Source: Candidatus Obscuribacterales bacterium (GTDB taxonomy: Bacteria > Cyanobacteriota > Vampirovibrionia > Obscuribacterales > Obscuribacteraceae). Taken from it: a stretch of DNA of 64,000 bases. Positions 43,294 through 51,890 of the stretch are shown one piece after another. The stretch lies in contig JAIEQI010000021.1 in NCBI GenBank assembly GCA_019747875.1, positions 45,357 to 109,356 on the forward strand. The letters run 5' to 3'. Position 1 is the stretch's first letter. The number at the start of each line of letters is the position of its first letter. The notes beneath the pieces are model-generated. The model was not told where the DNA came from, searched no databases, and worked only from the letters and a program-made list of their open reading frames with translations. A program made the translations under genes and the position numbers.

Positions 43294-44103
43294 ATGCTTG
43301 AAAAAGCTGTAGAAAGAGTTAAATCTGAGATAGAAGACTTCGGCAAGTCTTTGTTCCACACCGCAGTTGAGAACCCATACAACGGTATTTCTCAAATTGG
43401 AAGCAAAGTCAGTCGTTATACTCTTCCAGAATTGAATATTACCGGTGCCCCTGATAGCGGTAAGTCTTATGGTGCGATGGTCGGAGCCGCCGCAGGTATG
43501 GCTCTCGATTACTATATTCTATCCCGCCTCGCCGGTCCCGTTCTTGGAAATCTAGGAGGCTCAGGTGCTGCCGGTGTAGCTCTGCGCGCCGGATTAGTTG
43601 GCAGTTTCTATACGGGCGTTTTGCAACCAAGTGATTTGGCTAGTGATTCCTTCTTGCGAGACCGTTTTGCCAATGGTGTCGTAGGTGGTATCACTTTCGC
43701 TTCGCTGGCATCTAGTGCTTATGGATTGAACAAGTCCACACTCTTTGCTCCCCTCGAGAGTCGTTCTCTTGGCGGCTATCTCACGCTGGGCGCGCTCTCT
43801 GGTGCAAGCGCTGGTGCTGCTCACGCAGAATCTTACGCCCTGTTCAAAGAAGGTAATTTATTGCCGAGTGCTAACAATTTTGTAAGCGATGTCGGCATGT
43901 ACGCATTAATTGGTGCATCTGCTGGCGGTTTTGACTGGGCGTATACCAGAGCTGAAGCACTTCTGAATGCAATGCATGATGGCACGGTTTCAATCAAGAA
44001 TCCGATGCCGAAAGACCAGGTATTGGATCAAACAAGCAGGCAACGACAGGCATCTGGTCAGCAAAGAGTAGATGCCGTTGATGGAGATAGGGGACGTTCG
44101 TGA
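43294..44103 (+). CDS. Gly/Ala-rich hydrophobic-core protein, paralogue of the next gene's N-domain
   Basis: The 269-residue product has an amphipathic N-terminus, then a Gly/Ala/Ser-rich region with several weakly hydrophobic helices (AMVGAAAGMALDYYILSRLAG, GSGAAGVALRAGLVGSFYTG, LGALSGASAGAAHAE) and a short hydrophilic tail. The first ~230 residues align over their length with the protein at 44152. It could be membrane-associated. No family is recognised. It ends in TGA (44101-44103), 48 bases before the next start, so the pair is probably an operon. The ribosome site before the ATG is weak. Confidence 0.65.
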   Translation: MLEKAVERVKSEIEDFGKSLFHTAVENPYNGISQIGSKVSRYTLPELNITGAPDSGKSYGAMVGAAAGMALDYYILSRLAGPVLGNLGGSGAAGVALRAGLVGSFYTGVLQPSDLASDSFLRDRFANGVVGGITFASLASSAYGLNKSTLFAPLESRSLGGYLTLGALSGASAGAAHAESYALFKEGNLLPSANNFVSDVGMYALIGASAGGFDWAYTRAEALLNAMHDGTVSIKNPMPKDQVLDQTSRQRQASGQQRVDAVDGDRGRS

Positions 44104-44151
44104 AAGGGATCTTGGGATCGTTGAAGATGCTAAAAACAGGAGTGTCCATAA

Positions 44152-45912
44152 ATGCCAGATAATTTGTTAGATGTGCCCGAGAAGAAAGACAGTACTTCCT
44201 TAGCTGGCGATTTCATAAAAGGATTTTTTCACCAAGCTGTTGAAAGTCCGGTAAACGCACTGACACAGATCGTCAATAAAGCGACTGGAATGGATCTGCC
44301 AAAGCTTGAGATTGCCGGCGAGCAGAAGGAAAAGTCGATAGGTAATCTTGCTGGTTCAATCGCAGGGGGCGCTCTCGATTTCTATCTTTTGTCCAAAGCT
44401 ATGGGTCCGCAGCTGGCAAATGTTGGTGGTGCCGGCATCACTGGGACAGCTTTGCGGTCTGGTATTGTTGGTGGAATTTACGCTGGGCTTCTTACTCCTA
44501 GCGCTGATGGCAGCAATTCCTTCATACAAGATCGATTAACAAATGGCTTAATAGGAGCAACTACTTTTGCAGCTATGGGTGCGGCAACAGCAGGACTCGA
44601 TCGCACGGGACTGTTTGCAGTGAGCGAGTTGAGATCGCTCGGTGGCTCAATGTCTATCGGCGCACTATCCGGACTTGCCGGTGGTGTAGCCCACGCCGAG
44701 GTGGATGCGCTATTAAATAAAGGAAAGCTCCTGCCTACAATGAATGATTTGCTTACGGACGCAGTTTCCTATTCGGCCTTTGGTGCCACTATGGGCGGCA
44801 TAAATTGGGGCTGGAACAAAGCAACAGTAAATCTAAAAGTGAACGAAACCACATCTATGGTCAAAACAGAACACGGAGTGATTGAGGGTAGGATCAAGTA
44901 TACGACCAATAGTAATGGCGAGGTCATTCAAATGAAGGCTGACTTGCCTAACGGCGGATACGCCAAGGACGCAAGAGTTGGCTGGAGCTCTACAAAAATG
45001 AGCAATGGTTCCTGGTCCAGTAAAGGATATGAGATCACTGATGGTTCTTGGCGGCGCGTTTCATCCTTTACCCTCGAAATACCGAAGGTTAGTGATATAA
45101 GTCTCAATGCCGACAAAGTCTTAGTTGTTGACAGGGCCAGCGGAGAGCGGCTGACCTTTGATAAAAACCTTCAAAAATCTCACCCAGCCGCCGAGGCCCG
45201 ACAAGCTGCTGCACATAAAGAATGGCTTGCGAAGACCCCGCCAATTGATTACAGCGATCGTACTTTGCCTGATGGAACACGCCATGTCAGATTTGAACCA
45301 CCAAAAACGGCTGATGGAAAGCAAGCTGCCGGGCTCGTTAATTTCGAAGTAAACAAAGCCGGCGTGGACAAAGTTTCCATAGTTTCTCCTGATGGACGAA
45401 GTTATTCGATGGAAAGATCGTCAGGAGCAAAAGAGTGGACGCTGACAAGCTGGTCTGCCAATAAAACTGATGTGTCAACGCAATCCGCGTGGAAAGGAGA
45501 TGTAGCGATCAAGCTTGATGGAAACGGAAAAGTTAGCCATCTCGAGTTCAGATCCGATAATGGCAAGGTGACTTCCGTTGCGAAGCAATCAAGCAATCTA
45601 CACGATCTTGTCAAAAATCTAAGCGCAGACTCGAACTACCTGAGGATTCACCCAAATAGTAACTACCTTCGCATGAGCGAGAATGGTGAACTCTGGCTTC
45701 GCGATGGCAAAACATCAGGAGCTCAGGAAATTCCAATTAGACCTGGCGTAGCACGCTCTTTGGAATTTGATATTGGGGATCGGGGACCTCATATTGTTAA
45801 AGTTCCATTGAAACTGAATCCTTCATCGGATGGAAATGGCTTTATGATAAAGGACTTTCAGCTGAAACCTGGAACGATCCTCAATCTAAATTTCTTGAAT
45901 CCTTCACGATAA
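44152..45912 (+). CDS. two-domain protein: Gly-rich N-domain plus beta-rich C-domain, unknown function
   Basis: The 586-residue product starts with the same Gly/Ala-rich domain as its neighbour (about 1-230: AGSIAGGALDFYLLSKAMG, GTALRSGIVGGIYAGLLTP, LSGLAGGVAHAEVDALL). It adds about 350 residues of alternating strands with repeated Asp-Gly-x and Trp patterns (LPDGTRHVRFEPPKTADGK, VSPDGRSYSMERSSGAKEW, KLDGNGKVSHLEFRSDNGK), similar in feel to the beta domains at 33462 and 35984. No signal peptide or catalytic motif is present. AGGAG about nine bases upstream supports the ATG at 44152. It converges on the RelA-like gene with 24 bases between. Confidence 0.65.
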   Translation: MPDNLLDVPEKKDSTSLAGDFIKGFFHQAVESPVNALTQIVNKATGMDLPKLEIAGEQKEKSIGNLAGSIAGGALDFYLLSKAMGPQLANVGGAGITGTALRSGIVGGIYAGLLTPSADGSNSFIQDRLTNGLIGATTFAAMGAATAGLDRTGLFAVSELRSLGGSMSIGALSGLAGGVAHAEVDALLNKGKLLPTMNDLLTDAVSYSAFGATMGGINWGWNKATVNLKVNETTSMVKTEHGVIEGRIKYTTNSNGEVIQMKADLPNGGYAKDARVGWSSTKMSNGSWSSKGYEITDGSWRRVSSFTLEIPKVSDISLNADKVLVVDRASGERLTFDKNLQKSHPAAEARQAAAHKEWLAKTPPIDYSDRTLPDGTRHVRFEPPKTADGKQAAGLVNFEVNKAGVDKVSIVSPDGRSYSMERSSGAKEWTLTSWSANKTDVSTQSAWKGDVAIKLDGNGKVSHLEFRSDNGKVTSVAKQSSNLHDLVKNLSADSNYLRIHPNSNYLRMSENGELWLRDGKTSGAQEIPIRPGVARSLEFDIGDRGPHIVKVPLKLNPSSDGNGFMIKDFQLKPGTILNLNFLNPSR

Positions 45913-45936
45913 TGTCCACGCTAGCAGACCTAGTCA

Positions 45937-47061
45937 TTAAACAATCGCGACCGAGGCATTCTCGCAGTTGAACGCTGATTCCGTTCCAAGGAAGAGCATT
46001 TTTAGAAGCTGTCTGTAGAATCCGTATAACGGATACTGCCGAGCCAGATCCTCGCGCATTCGATCGCGAGCGCTCTTGAATGAACTATGGGATGGTCCAG
46101 CCATATGATCCAGTTCAAGGTAATAGTTCGCCAGCGGCTGTACCTGTAGTTCGAATAATCGATCGTTCCATTTCACTACGCTCTTTAGGGCTCGCCATCC
46201 TGTCTTCTTCATTTTCTCAGGAGAACACGTCAAATAATCCTTCACCTCTACGAATTCCAATAGCCTATTGTGATTGGCTATAGAACATACCTTTTGATCC
46301 GGTGAAGAATCGGGAAGCCAGCTTCGGCACAATGGATCGTCCGCCTTAATGGATTTGAGTCTTTCATGAACTCTGATGCACATTGGTTCGTCGTCGCAAA
46401 CGATCTTTACTCCAAAAATGTCTTTCACATATTTGCTGTACTGGCGGAAATGCTTGTCCCTCGAGACGAGTTCGTCGACGCGAAAAAGCTCATCAGTTAC
46501 TTTGTTCCAAAGCTCCTCTTCTGCCTTTACACGGCTTGTAATTCTGTTTACGCCTGAGGTGTTTTGCACAGGAAGTGTTGTCCGTGGTATGTACTCCACG
46601 AAATTTGCCGAGAGCTCTAGCGGCAGCCAAGCCCTGTCTTTTTGATAGCGAAAGTTGTCCAGTAGATGATTCCCGAGGTCCAGATCAGGCTGCGAAAAAA
46701 GAGTCTCACGCGTAATTCTTTCGCGGATAAGAAACGGACGATTGCCATCGGGTAGCGTGCCGATGACGTTACTGTGAAGTTCGAACTCCCCGTCAAAAAG
46801 ATGGGATGCAAGCATATGCGCCAGAATGTGCAGGTGCTTTTCTCCGGCCAGAATATTCTGGCGAAACGAATGCCGGACGCTCGCAACCAATTCGTGCTGA
46901 AGCTCAATCTTTATATGCTGGGCAGGATCTCGCTCAAGCTCCGCCTTCTTCTCAGCTAAGTAAGCAATGAATCTGTGCAGTACCGGTTCATCCATGGCCA
47001 TAGAAAGTGGTGACTGGACCGAACTCAATACTTGCCCCAAAGTTAGTGTTAAAACATCCAT
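45937..47061 (-). CDS. divergent RelA/SpoT-like nucleotidyltransferase-fold protein
   Basis: The 374-residue product has, in its C-terminal half, the landmarks of a (p)ppGpp synthetase domain: ITSRVKAEEELWNKV (RVK 177-179; compare RVK-SIxxKM), KDIFGVKIV with Asp214, VKDYL (274-277), KKTGWRALKSVV and FELQVQP with Glu304 (compare E-x-Q-x-R). The usual G-Y-R-S-L-H is changed to G-W-R-A-L-K, so nucleotide binding may differ or be lost. The N-terminal ~170 residues show no HD hydrolase motif. The start is the ATG at 47061. Homology is from motif order read by eye; activity cannot be judged. Confidence 0.6.
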   Translation of the reverse strand: MDVLTLTLGQVLSSVQSPLSMAMDEPVLHRFIAYLAEKKAELERDPAQHIKIELQHELVASVRHSFRQNILAGEKHLHILAHMLASHLFDGEFELHSNVIGTLPDGNRPFLIRERITRETLFSQPDLDLGNHLLDNFRYQKDRAWLPLELSANFVEYIPRTTLPVQNTSGVNRITSRVKAEEELWNKVTDELFRVDELVSRDKHFRQYSKYVKDIFGVKIVCDDEPMCIRVHERLKSIKADDPLCRSWLPDSSPDQKVCSIANHNRLLEFVEVKDYLTCSPEKMKKTGWRALKSVVKWNDRLFELQVQPLANYYLELDHMAGPSHSSFKSARDRMREDLARQYPLYGFYRQLLKMLFLGTESAFNCENASVAIV

Positions 47062-47127
47062 CAAAACGAGATTATAGAATCTTGTTGCGTAATCTTAAAT
47101 ATGCACAATTTTCGTTAAATCATATCC

Positions 47128-47161
47128 AAACGATCAGCTTGAGTTATGTAGCTGATCGTTT
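47128..47161 (-). terminator. 12-bp perfect hairpin, probable terminator of the RRM gene
   Basis: AAACGATCAGCT (47128-47139) pairs exactly with 47150-47161 around a ten-base loop. It lies between the stop of the minus-strand RRM gene and the next minus-strand gene. On that strand the stem ends in TTT, with no long U-tract, so efficiency is uncertain. Confidence 0.55.
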
Positions 47162-47277
47162 GTTCTATGTCGGAGTTATTTGTTTGCGATACCAATCGGA
47201 TTTATTTGTAGCAATTTGATCTTTAATCCAATTCTGCTCTCGCTTGTTAGATATACATCTAGCTCGGTAGACAAAGC

Positions 47278-47763
47278 CTATGAGGGTCTTCTGAACTCAT
47301 CCTGCGTCAAGGCTGGGGTTACTGTGATTCTTTGTCCGTCAAGATCTGAACCACTGAGAAACTCTATTGCTTGTTGAGCTGCACGATAATTCTCCATTTC
47401 GACAATCGCATATCCCGCCCTTCGCTTACTCACTGTCTGCGGTATGACGACGGACATCACCTGTCCATACTTAGAGAAGAGATCCTTCAATTTTTGCTCC
47501 TCGGCGCCTTTTGGAAGGTTATTTACGAAGAGCTTTTCTATATCCCTTCGCACCTCGACATTTTGTGGCAAATGTATGTTGTGATGCTGTGTTGTGGACA
47601 GGATCTTTTCCTCGGAGGATTCCAGTTCGCTCTCGTTCATATTGACCACATCTGTCAGAGGCGCTGCTATTTCGCCTCCTTCGGAGCGAGGATTCCCCGC
47701 CGGACCCGCCGGTTCTTTGCCACCGCGTTCCAAACCTGTTCTTTCTTGGTCTGCTTCGCTCAT
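47278..47763 (-). CDS. RRM-domain RNA-binding protein
   Basis: The 161-residue protein has a disordered acidic/polar N-terminal ~75 residues and one RNA recognition motif (about 76-155). RNP2 is KLFVNNLP and RNP1 is RAGYAIVEM, with the LKDLFSKYGQVMSV helix between; the C-terminus ends TPALTQDEFRRPS. Single-RRM proteins of this kind are common in Cyanobacteria and their relatives, where several respond to cold or assist mRNA placement; the long N-terminal extension here is unusual. GGAGG eight bases before the ATG at 47763 fixes the start against an upstream in-frame codon at 47820. It is downstream of the PEP-enzyme gene on the same strand. Confidence 0.88.
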   Translation of the reverse strand: MSEADQERTGLERGGKEPAGPAGNPRSEGGEIAAPLTDVVNMNESELESSEEKILSTTQHHNIHLPQNVEVRRDIEKLFVNNLPKGAEEQKLKDLFSKYGQVMSVVIPQTVSKRRAGYAIVEMENYRAAQQAIEFLSGSDLDGQRITVTPALTQDEFRRPS

Positions 47764-47888
47764 AAGATTGCCTCCACTTCGCTTTTTTTTGATGCAAAGT
47801 GAGACGCGCGGATCTGCCAAAAGTTCTCTTCAATTGTCGTCTTCAGAAGCCGAAGCAAGATTGTCTGGAAGGGACAAGCCAGCAAGAG

Positions 47889-50561
47889 TTAGCTAACAGC
47901 CACATGTTCTTGTATTTTGACGTCGAGAGTGATGATTCCGTCTGTCCCATTCACTTCCACTGTCATTCCGTCTTTGAGAATTTCCGTGGCGTTTTCGATG
48001 CCCGACACACCTGGAAGTCCATATTCTCGCGCTACAAGGGCTCCATGTTGAAGTATGCCGCCTACTTCCAGGATGATACCGCCTGCAAGGGCAAAGAGCG
48101 GTGTCCAACCTGGATCGGTTGCTCTTGCCACCAAGATCTCTCCAGGCAATAACGGCTTTTCGTGAGGCGAATGCAGCACTTTGACTTTGCCGCGCACAGA
48201 ACCTGTGGAGATAGGGATGCCGCTTAGTTGGTTGTCTTTTACCGGCGCCGGCGGAGTTTTTATAATGCGACCTCGTGAATCAAAAACCGTCGGTAGTGTT
48301 GCTACTTTATACTTCTCTCGCAGATCAAGATGATCCTTGGCCAATTTCCTGAGGTCGAGTTTGCGATCTTTCAGTCCGCGAGTCACATCTTCTAATGTCA
48401 TGTCAAAAATTTGAGCGGCAAAATCCAAGCGGTCTTCAGCGACCCATTGCTCCGATTGCTTGAGCAGCCCCTTTCGCAGGATGTTCATGGCGTAAATCAC
48501 CGAAAACTTCGGTGTCTCTCTCAATCCACCCAGGTTGACGATGATTTTGTATTCTTCGTCGAATTTTTTCGCTTTTTTGCTATTCGTGTTTTCCAAGGCT
48601 TTGCGAATCTTTCCATAGGCCGCAACTCGTTCGGCGACTGAGCGGTCATGGCGAGCTCGCGGACTGTTCTCAGGAGCGATATCCCGCAGCGAGATCAATT
48701 GCATCACGAGAAATGATGGATCATTTTCGTAGCGGGGCGAGGCGATATCAAGTTCCTTCGGTCCGCGATGACCGTAGTTCTCAATGAATTTGTCCCATGC
48801 TGCCAGAAAATCTTCTGGCAAGTTTCGATGGACAATGCCATGTGCCAGTTCGGTCGGCGTCATGCCTTGAGGAAGCAATTGGGCTAGATCGTATAACGCC
48901 AGACCCATCTCCACTGTCACATTGTGTGGAAGAGACTGATTAAGCAGATTCGCTTCTTCTTTGAACTCCGGACCGACTAAACCTTTTATTTGTTCGATCA
49001 TTATGCGCGAGATTCCGAATCGTGGTATCAGATGCTTAATAACGAAATCCTCGAGATTTGCAGCGATCTTCTCGTATAGCTCAGGAATTGGAAGATTCTT
49101 TTTCTCAAGTTCTCTCAAGGTAGTCCTGTATTTATTCAAATGCATTGAGAGGTCTTCATACGCTTGCTCTGGATTATGAGCAGAGCCAATCATTTTGGGT
49201 GCAACTGTAGGAAGCACTCCAGCCAGTTTTAGTGGCGCCAAGAATAGTCCGACATTCTGAGAAACGTATTCTTTTTCTGAAACTGAATCAACCGCCTTTG
49301 CCGTGAGGGGATCCAGAATATTCAGAAGGTGGACGACTTTCTTCTTTCCGAAGAACATAAAGGCTGTAGATAGGTTCAGGTATAAGTGGCCGCCGGAGAC
49401 ATAGGCAAGTGTGGAGTTGATGTTGTTTGCATCGACGCCATAAAGCTTTTTTCCCAGCTTTCGAATCAGCCCGCGGAGAAATGAAGTAGCCATTACAGAG
49501 AGTGGATCAAAAATACCTTGCACGCATTTTGTGACGTCTACATAAACTCGTCTTCTTGCAGGTGGTATCGTCATCATATCTGGTGACAGTGGTTGATAGG
49601 CTGTAATTGGACGAGCTTGCAAAAGATAAAGCTGCTCGTTTTCAAAAGCCCATTCTATATCAACCGGTTTTTCGATAATGTCTTCTACCTTCTTGATGAG
49701 ATCCGACACTTTACGGACCTGGCGGTTATTTAAGGCGGGCTTGATGTCGTTCTTGTCTGCACTCTTATTTTCGCCAATCATTTTGTTTGACGGAGCCTGC
49801 TCTTCATGAGTGCCACCATCTTCACCCAAGCGAACAGCCATCTCTTTTTTGCCGATTACCTTTGACTTGATTGTTCGGGTTTCTTTATTGACAATGAATG
49901 TATCTGGCGTTGCTGTTCCTGCTACAACCGATTCGCCCAGTCCGAAGTTCGCTGTAATGACGGCTTCGTCGAAATCATTTGTTAGTGGATTGACAGAAAA
50001 TCCGACACCGGCCACATCACTGTGAAGCTGCTTTTGAATTACTACAGCGATTTTTGGATCGTATGGATTCATTTCATGTTTTTGTTTGTAGGCAAAGATT
50101 GCGTAATCCAAGCATGAGGCAAAGCAGGTCTTGATTGCTGCTTCCAAGCTCTCCCGTTTTACTCCGAGTACAGTTTCATAGGCTCCGGCAAATGAGCGTC
50201 CCTCAAGATCTTCTTCAGGCGAGGAAGAACGGACAGCGTAAAGTTTTGCGTTGGGAATTTGAGAAAGCGCGCTTCCCAGTAAGCTAAGCTGATTCTGATC
50301 CAGTCTCAAACCTGAGACTTGCTCCTTCAATCTGGTACAGATCTCTTGCATGTCTGCACCGGAAGCGTTTTCGAAAGTTTTCCATTCCGATGTTTTGCGA
50401 AGTTGTTCGAACCAGGGTGCAAAATAACTTACTTTTAGCACCAGTCCTGGTGGCACCGGCATTCCCTGTGCTGTCATGTCAATTAGCGATTTAGCCTTGC
50501 CGCCGACCTCGCGCAATTCCTCGTTCTTTGCTCCCGGAAAAACAGCGTAACTCGTGTTCAT
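47889..50561 (-). CDS. PEP synthase/rifampicin phosphotransferase-like PEP-utilising enzyme
   Basis: The 890-residue enzyme has a PEP synthase-type ATP-grasp domain at the N-terminus (about 1-325: EVGGKAKSLIDM, YAVRSSSPEEDLEGRSFAG, NFGLGESVVAG, DIEWAFEN, LQARPI). A helical middle of about 420 residues follows, then the swivelling phosphohistidine domain at the C-terminus with GGILQHGALVAREYGLPGV (His839). The TIM-barrel of true PEP synthase is absent, and the order ATP-grasp/middle/His matches rifampicin phosphotransferases and related dikinases, which phosphorylate a small molecule using ATP. The middle domain, which would set the substrate, is not recognised. A tiny gene may precede it by nine bases. 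Confidence 0.85.
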   Translation of the reverse strand: MNTSYAVFPGAKNEELREVGGKAKSLIDMTAQGMPVPPGLVLKVSYFAPWFEQLRKTSEWKTFENASGADMQEICTRLKEQVSGLRLDQNQLSLLGSALSQIPNAKLYAVRSSSPEEDLEGRSFAGAYETVLGVKRESLEAAIKTCFASCLDYAIFAYKQKHEMNPYDPKIAVVIQKQLHSDVAGVGFSVNPLTNDFDEAVITANFGLGESVVAGTATPDTFIVNKETRTIKSKVIGKKEMAVRLGEDGGTHEEQAPSNKMIGENKSADKNDIKPALNNRQVRKVSDLIKKVEDIIEKPVDIEWAFENEQLYLLQARPITAYQPLSPDMMTIPPARRRVYVDVTKCVQGIFDPLSVMATSFLRGLIRKLGKKLYGVDANNINSTLAYVSGGHLYLNLSTAFMFFGKKKVVHLLNILDPLTAKAVDSVSEKEYVSQNVGLFLAPLKLAGVLPTVAPKMIGSAHNPEQAYEDLSMHLNKYRTTLRELEKKNLPIPELYEKIAANLEDFVIKHLIPRFGISRIMIEQIKGLVGPEFKEEANLLNQSLPHNVTVEMGLALYDLAQLLPQGMTPTELAHGIVHRNLPEDFLAAWDKFIENYGHRGPKELDIASPRYENDPSFLVMQLISLRDIAPENSPRARHDRSVAERVAAYGKIRKALENTNSKKAKKFDEEYKIIVNLGGLRETPKFSVIYAMNILRKGLLKQSEQWVAEDRLDFAAQIFDMTLEDVTRGLKDRKLDLRKLAKDHLDLREKYKVATLPTVFDSRGRIIKTPPAPVKDNQLSGIPISTGSVRGKVKVLHSPHEKPLLPGEILVARATDPGWTPLFALAGGIILEVGGILQHGALVAREYGLPGVSGIENATEILKDGMTVEVNGTDGIITLDVKIQEHVAVS

Positions 50562-50570
50562 TGATCTAAC

Positions 50571-50792
50571 CTATAAAGAATGCGTAAGCATGAGATAGGT
50601 GAATAGCATATCAGTTGATAAATTCGCCGATTCTATCCCCAATTCCTGCGACAGGAACGTTTGCAGTCGTTCACGACTAATCTCCTTGCAAAGATGAATG
50701 TCATTAGAAAAGCAAAAGATAACTATTTGCTGGCTCTCTCCGTCTTCTAGCTTCGCTAATGGTCCGTGATGCAAGTGAAAGCGGCGCTTCAT
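50571..50792 (-). CDS. possible small protein upstream of the PEP-utilising enzyme
   Basis: The frame encodes 73 residues (MKRRFHLHHGPLAKLEDG and onward) with a normal residue mix and ends nine bases before the start at 50561, an arrangement suited to translational coupling. The ribosome site is weak and no family is recognised. It could be chance. Confidence 0.35.
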   Translation of the reverse strand: MKRRFHLHHGPLAKLEDGESQQIVIFCFSNDIHLCKEISRERLQTFLSQELGIESANLSTDMLFTYLMLTHSL

Positions 50793-50906
50793 GCCTTAGG
50801 CTACGAATGGCTTAGACGAAGAACGCAAAAGGAACCTTTTTTCGGAAGCTTCAGTCACCCCTCATGCAATAGTCATATCGACCCACAAAAGAGGATGGAC
50901 ATCACC

Positions 50907-51713
50907 ATGCATGACAATTTTTCTAAACTGGTCATTGCGACAGTAATTGCTGGGAGCATTGGTTCAAGTGCTCAGTTTGTCGCCGCTGATGAGCTAGTTG
51001 AATTCAGGCGAACGACCACCATTGATGGTCCAACCGCTCAGACAACTACAGTGGAGACTCGCTCAGTAACAGTTGAACCGACAGTTCCAGTGGTGCCGGC
51101 TGTGGTTGTACCAGGCACCCCAGCAGTTGTTACCACGACGACTGCTATTCCGATTGCCCCGGCCGACGCTAGTTTGGTTTTACAAACAATTGAAGCACGG
51201 CGCGGTGACATTGAGAAGCGCATTGCCGTCTTGCGTCCGGCCGGCACGCTGACGGATGCTCAGATTGCCCTTTATGCGGCTGATCTAGATCGAATCAATA
51301 AAGAGATTCTAGTATTGAGAGGTACTTCTACACCTAGCTTATCTCGGGCTTTGTCACTGGCTAAAGACCTCGACTTGCTGGCCATCAGGCTTGGTACATT
51401 CCAGCCGGCCCAGCTTGCATACGTACCGATCATCGAGGGATCTCATTTCACTATCTTCAACGGTCGCATCGTTCTGTTGGACGATCTGGCGGTTCGCCGT
51501 GTCGGACTTGAAAGCAAGATTACTGATCGGCTATACGCAGGTGCGATAAGCGCCGGTCAGGCCGCCGAGCTTCGCACTGACCTCGTCAACATCGCCGCCG
51601 CGGAGGATGCTTGGCGCACGAACGGTCAGTTAACACCGAAGGAAGCGAAGGAAATTTACACCGCCTTTGATAAGGTAGCTAACAAACTAGACGATTACTC
51701 CGGTACGAGATAA
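50907..51713 (+). CDS. secreted protein with Thr/Val/Pro-rich linker and helical C-terminal domain
   Basis: The product of about 268 residues has a signal peptide (NFSKLVIATVIAGSIGSSAQFVAA), a Thr/Val/Pro-rich linker (about 30-85) and a helical domain with two similar halves (TLTDAQIALYAADLDRINKEI against LYAGAISAGQAAELRTDLVNI), suggesting an internal repeat. No enzyme motif is seen. GAGGA (50891-50895) serves the ATG at 50907; the ATG at 50895 overlaps it. The frame extends further upstream but without support. A terminator follows directly. Gap 50793-50906 otherwise holds only divergent promoter sequence. Confidence 0.7.
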   Translation: MHDNFSKLVIATVIAGSIGSSAQFVAADELVEFRRTTTIDGPTAQTTTVETRSVTVEPTVPVVPAVVVPGTPAVVTTTTAIPIAPADASLVLQTIEARRGDIEKRIAVLRPAGTLTDAQIALYAADLDRINKEILVLRGTSTPSLSRALSLAKDLDLLAIRLGTFQPAQLAYVPIIEGSHFTIFNGRIVLLDDLAVRRVGLESKITDRLYAGAISAGQAAELRTDLVNIAAAEDAWRTNGQLTPKEAKEIYTAFDKVANKLDDYSGTR

Positions 51714-51732
51714 TCGACTACCCCCTGGCAGA

Positions 51733-51764
51733 GACCGCCGGTGTTAATACTTCGGCGGTCTTTC
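51733..51764 (+). terminator. intrinsic terminator after the secreted protein gene
   Basis: GACCGCCG (51733-51740) pairs with CGGCGGTC (51753-51760) around a 12-base loop, followed by TTTCCT. Confidence 0.7.
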
Positions 51765-51890
51765 CTGTATTCATGCTCCGACATGCTCTTAACTTCATCC
51801 ATCTTTTTCATGGAAATCGGTATTGTGGAGGAAGTTATATCCTTTAGCTGTATGATTTAATATGCAGGTGGGGATTAGGGTGGGGAATTC

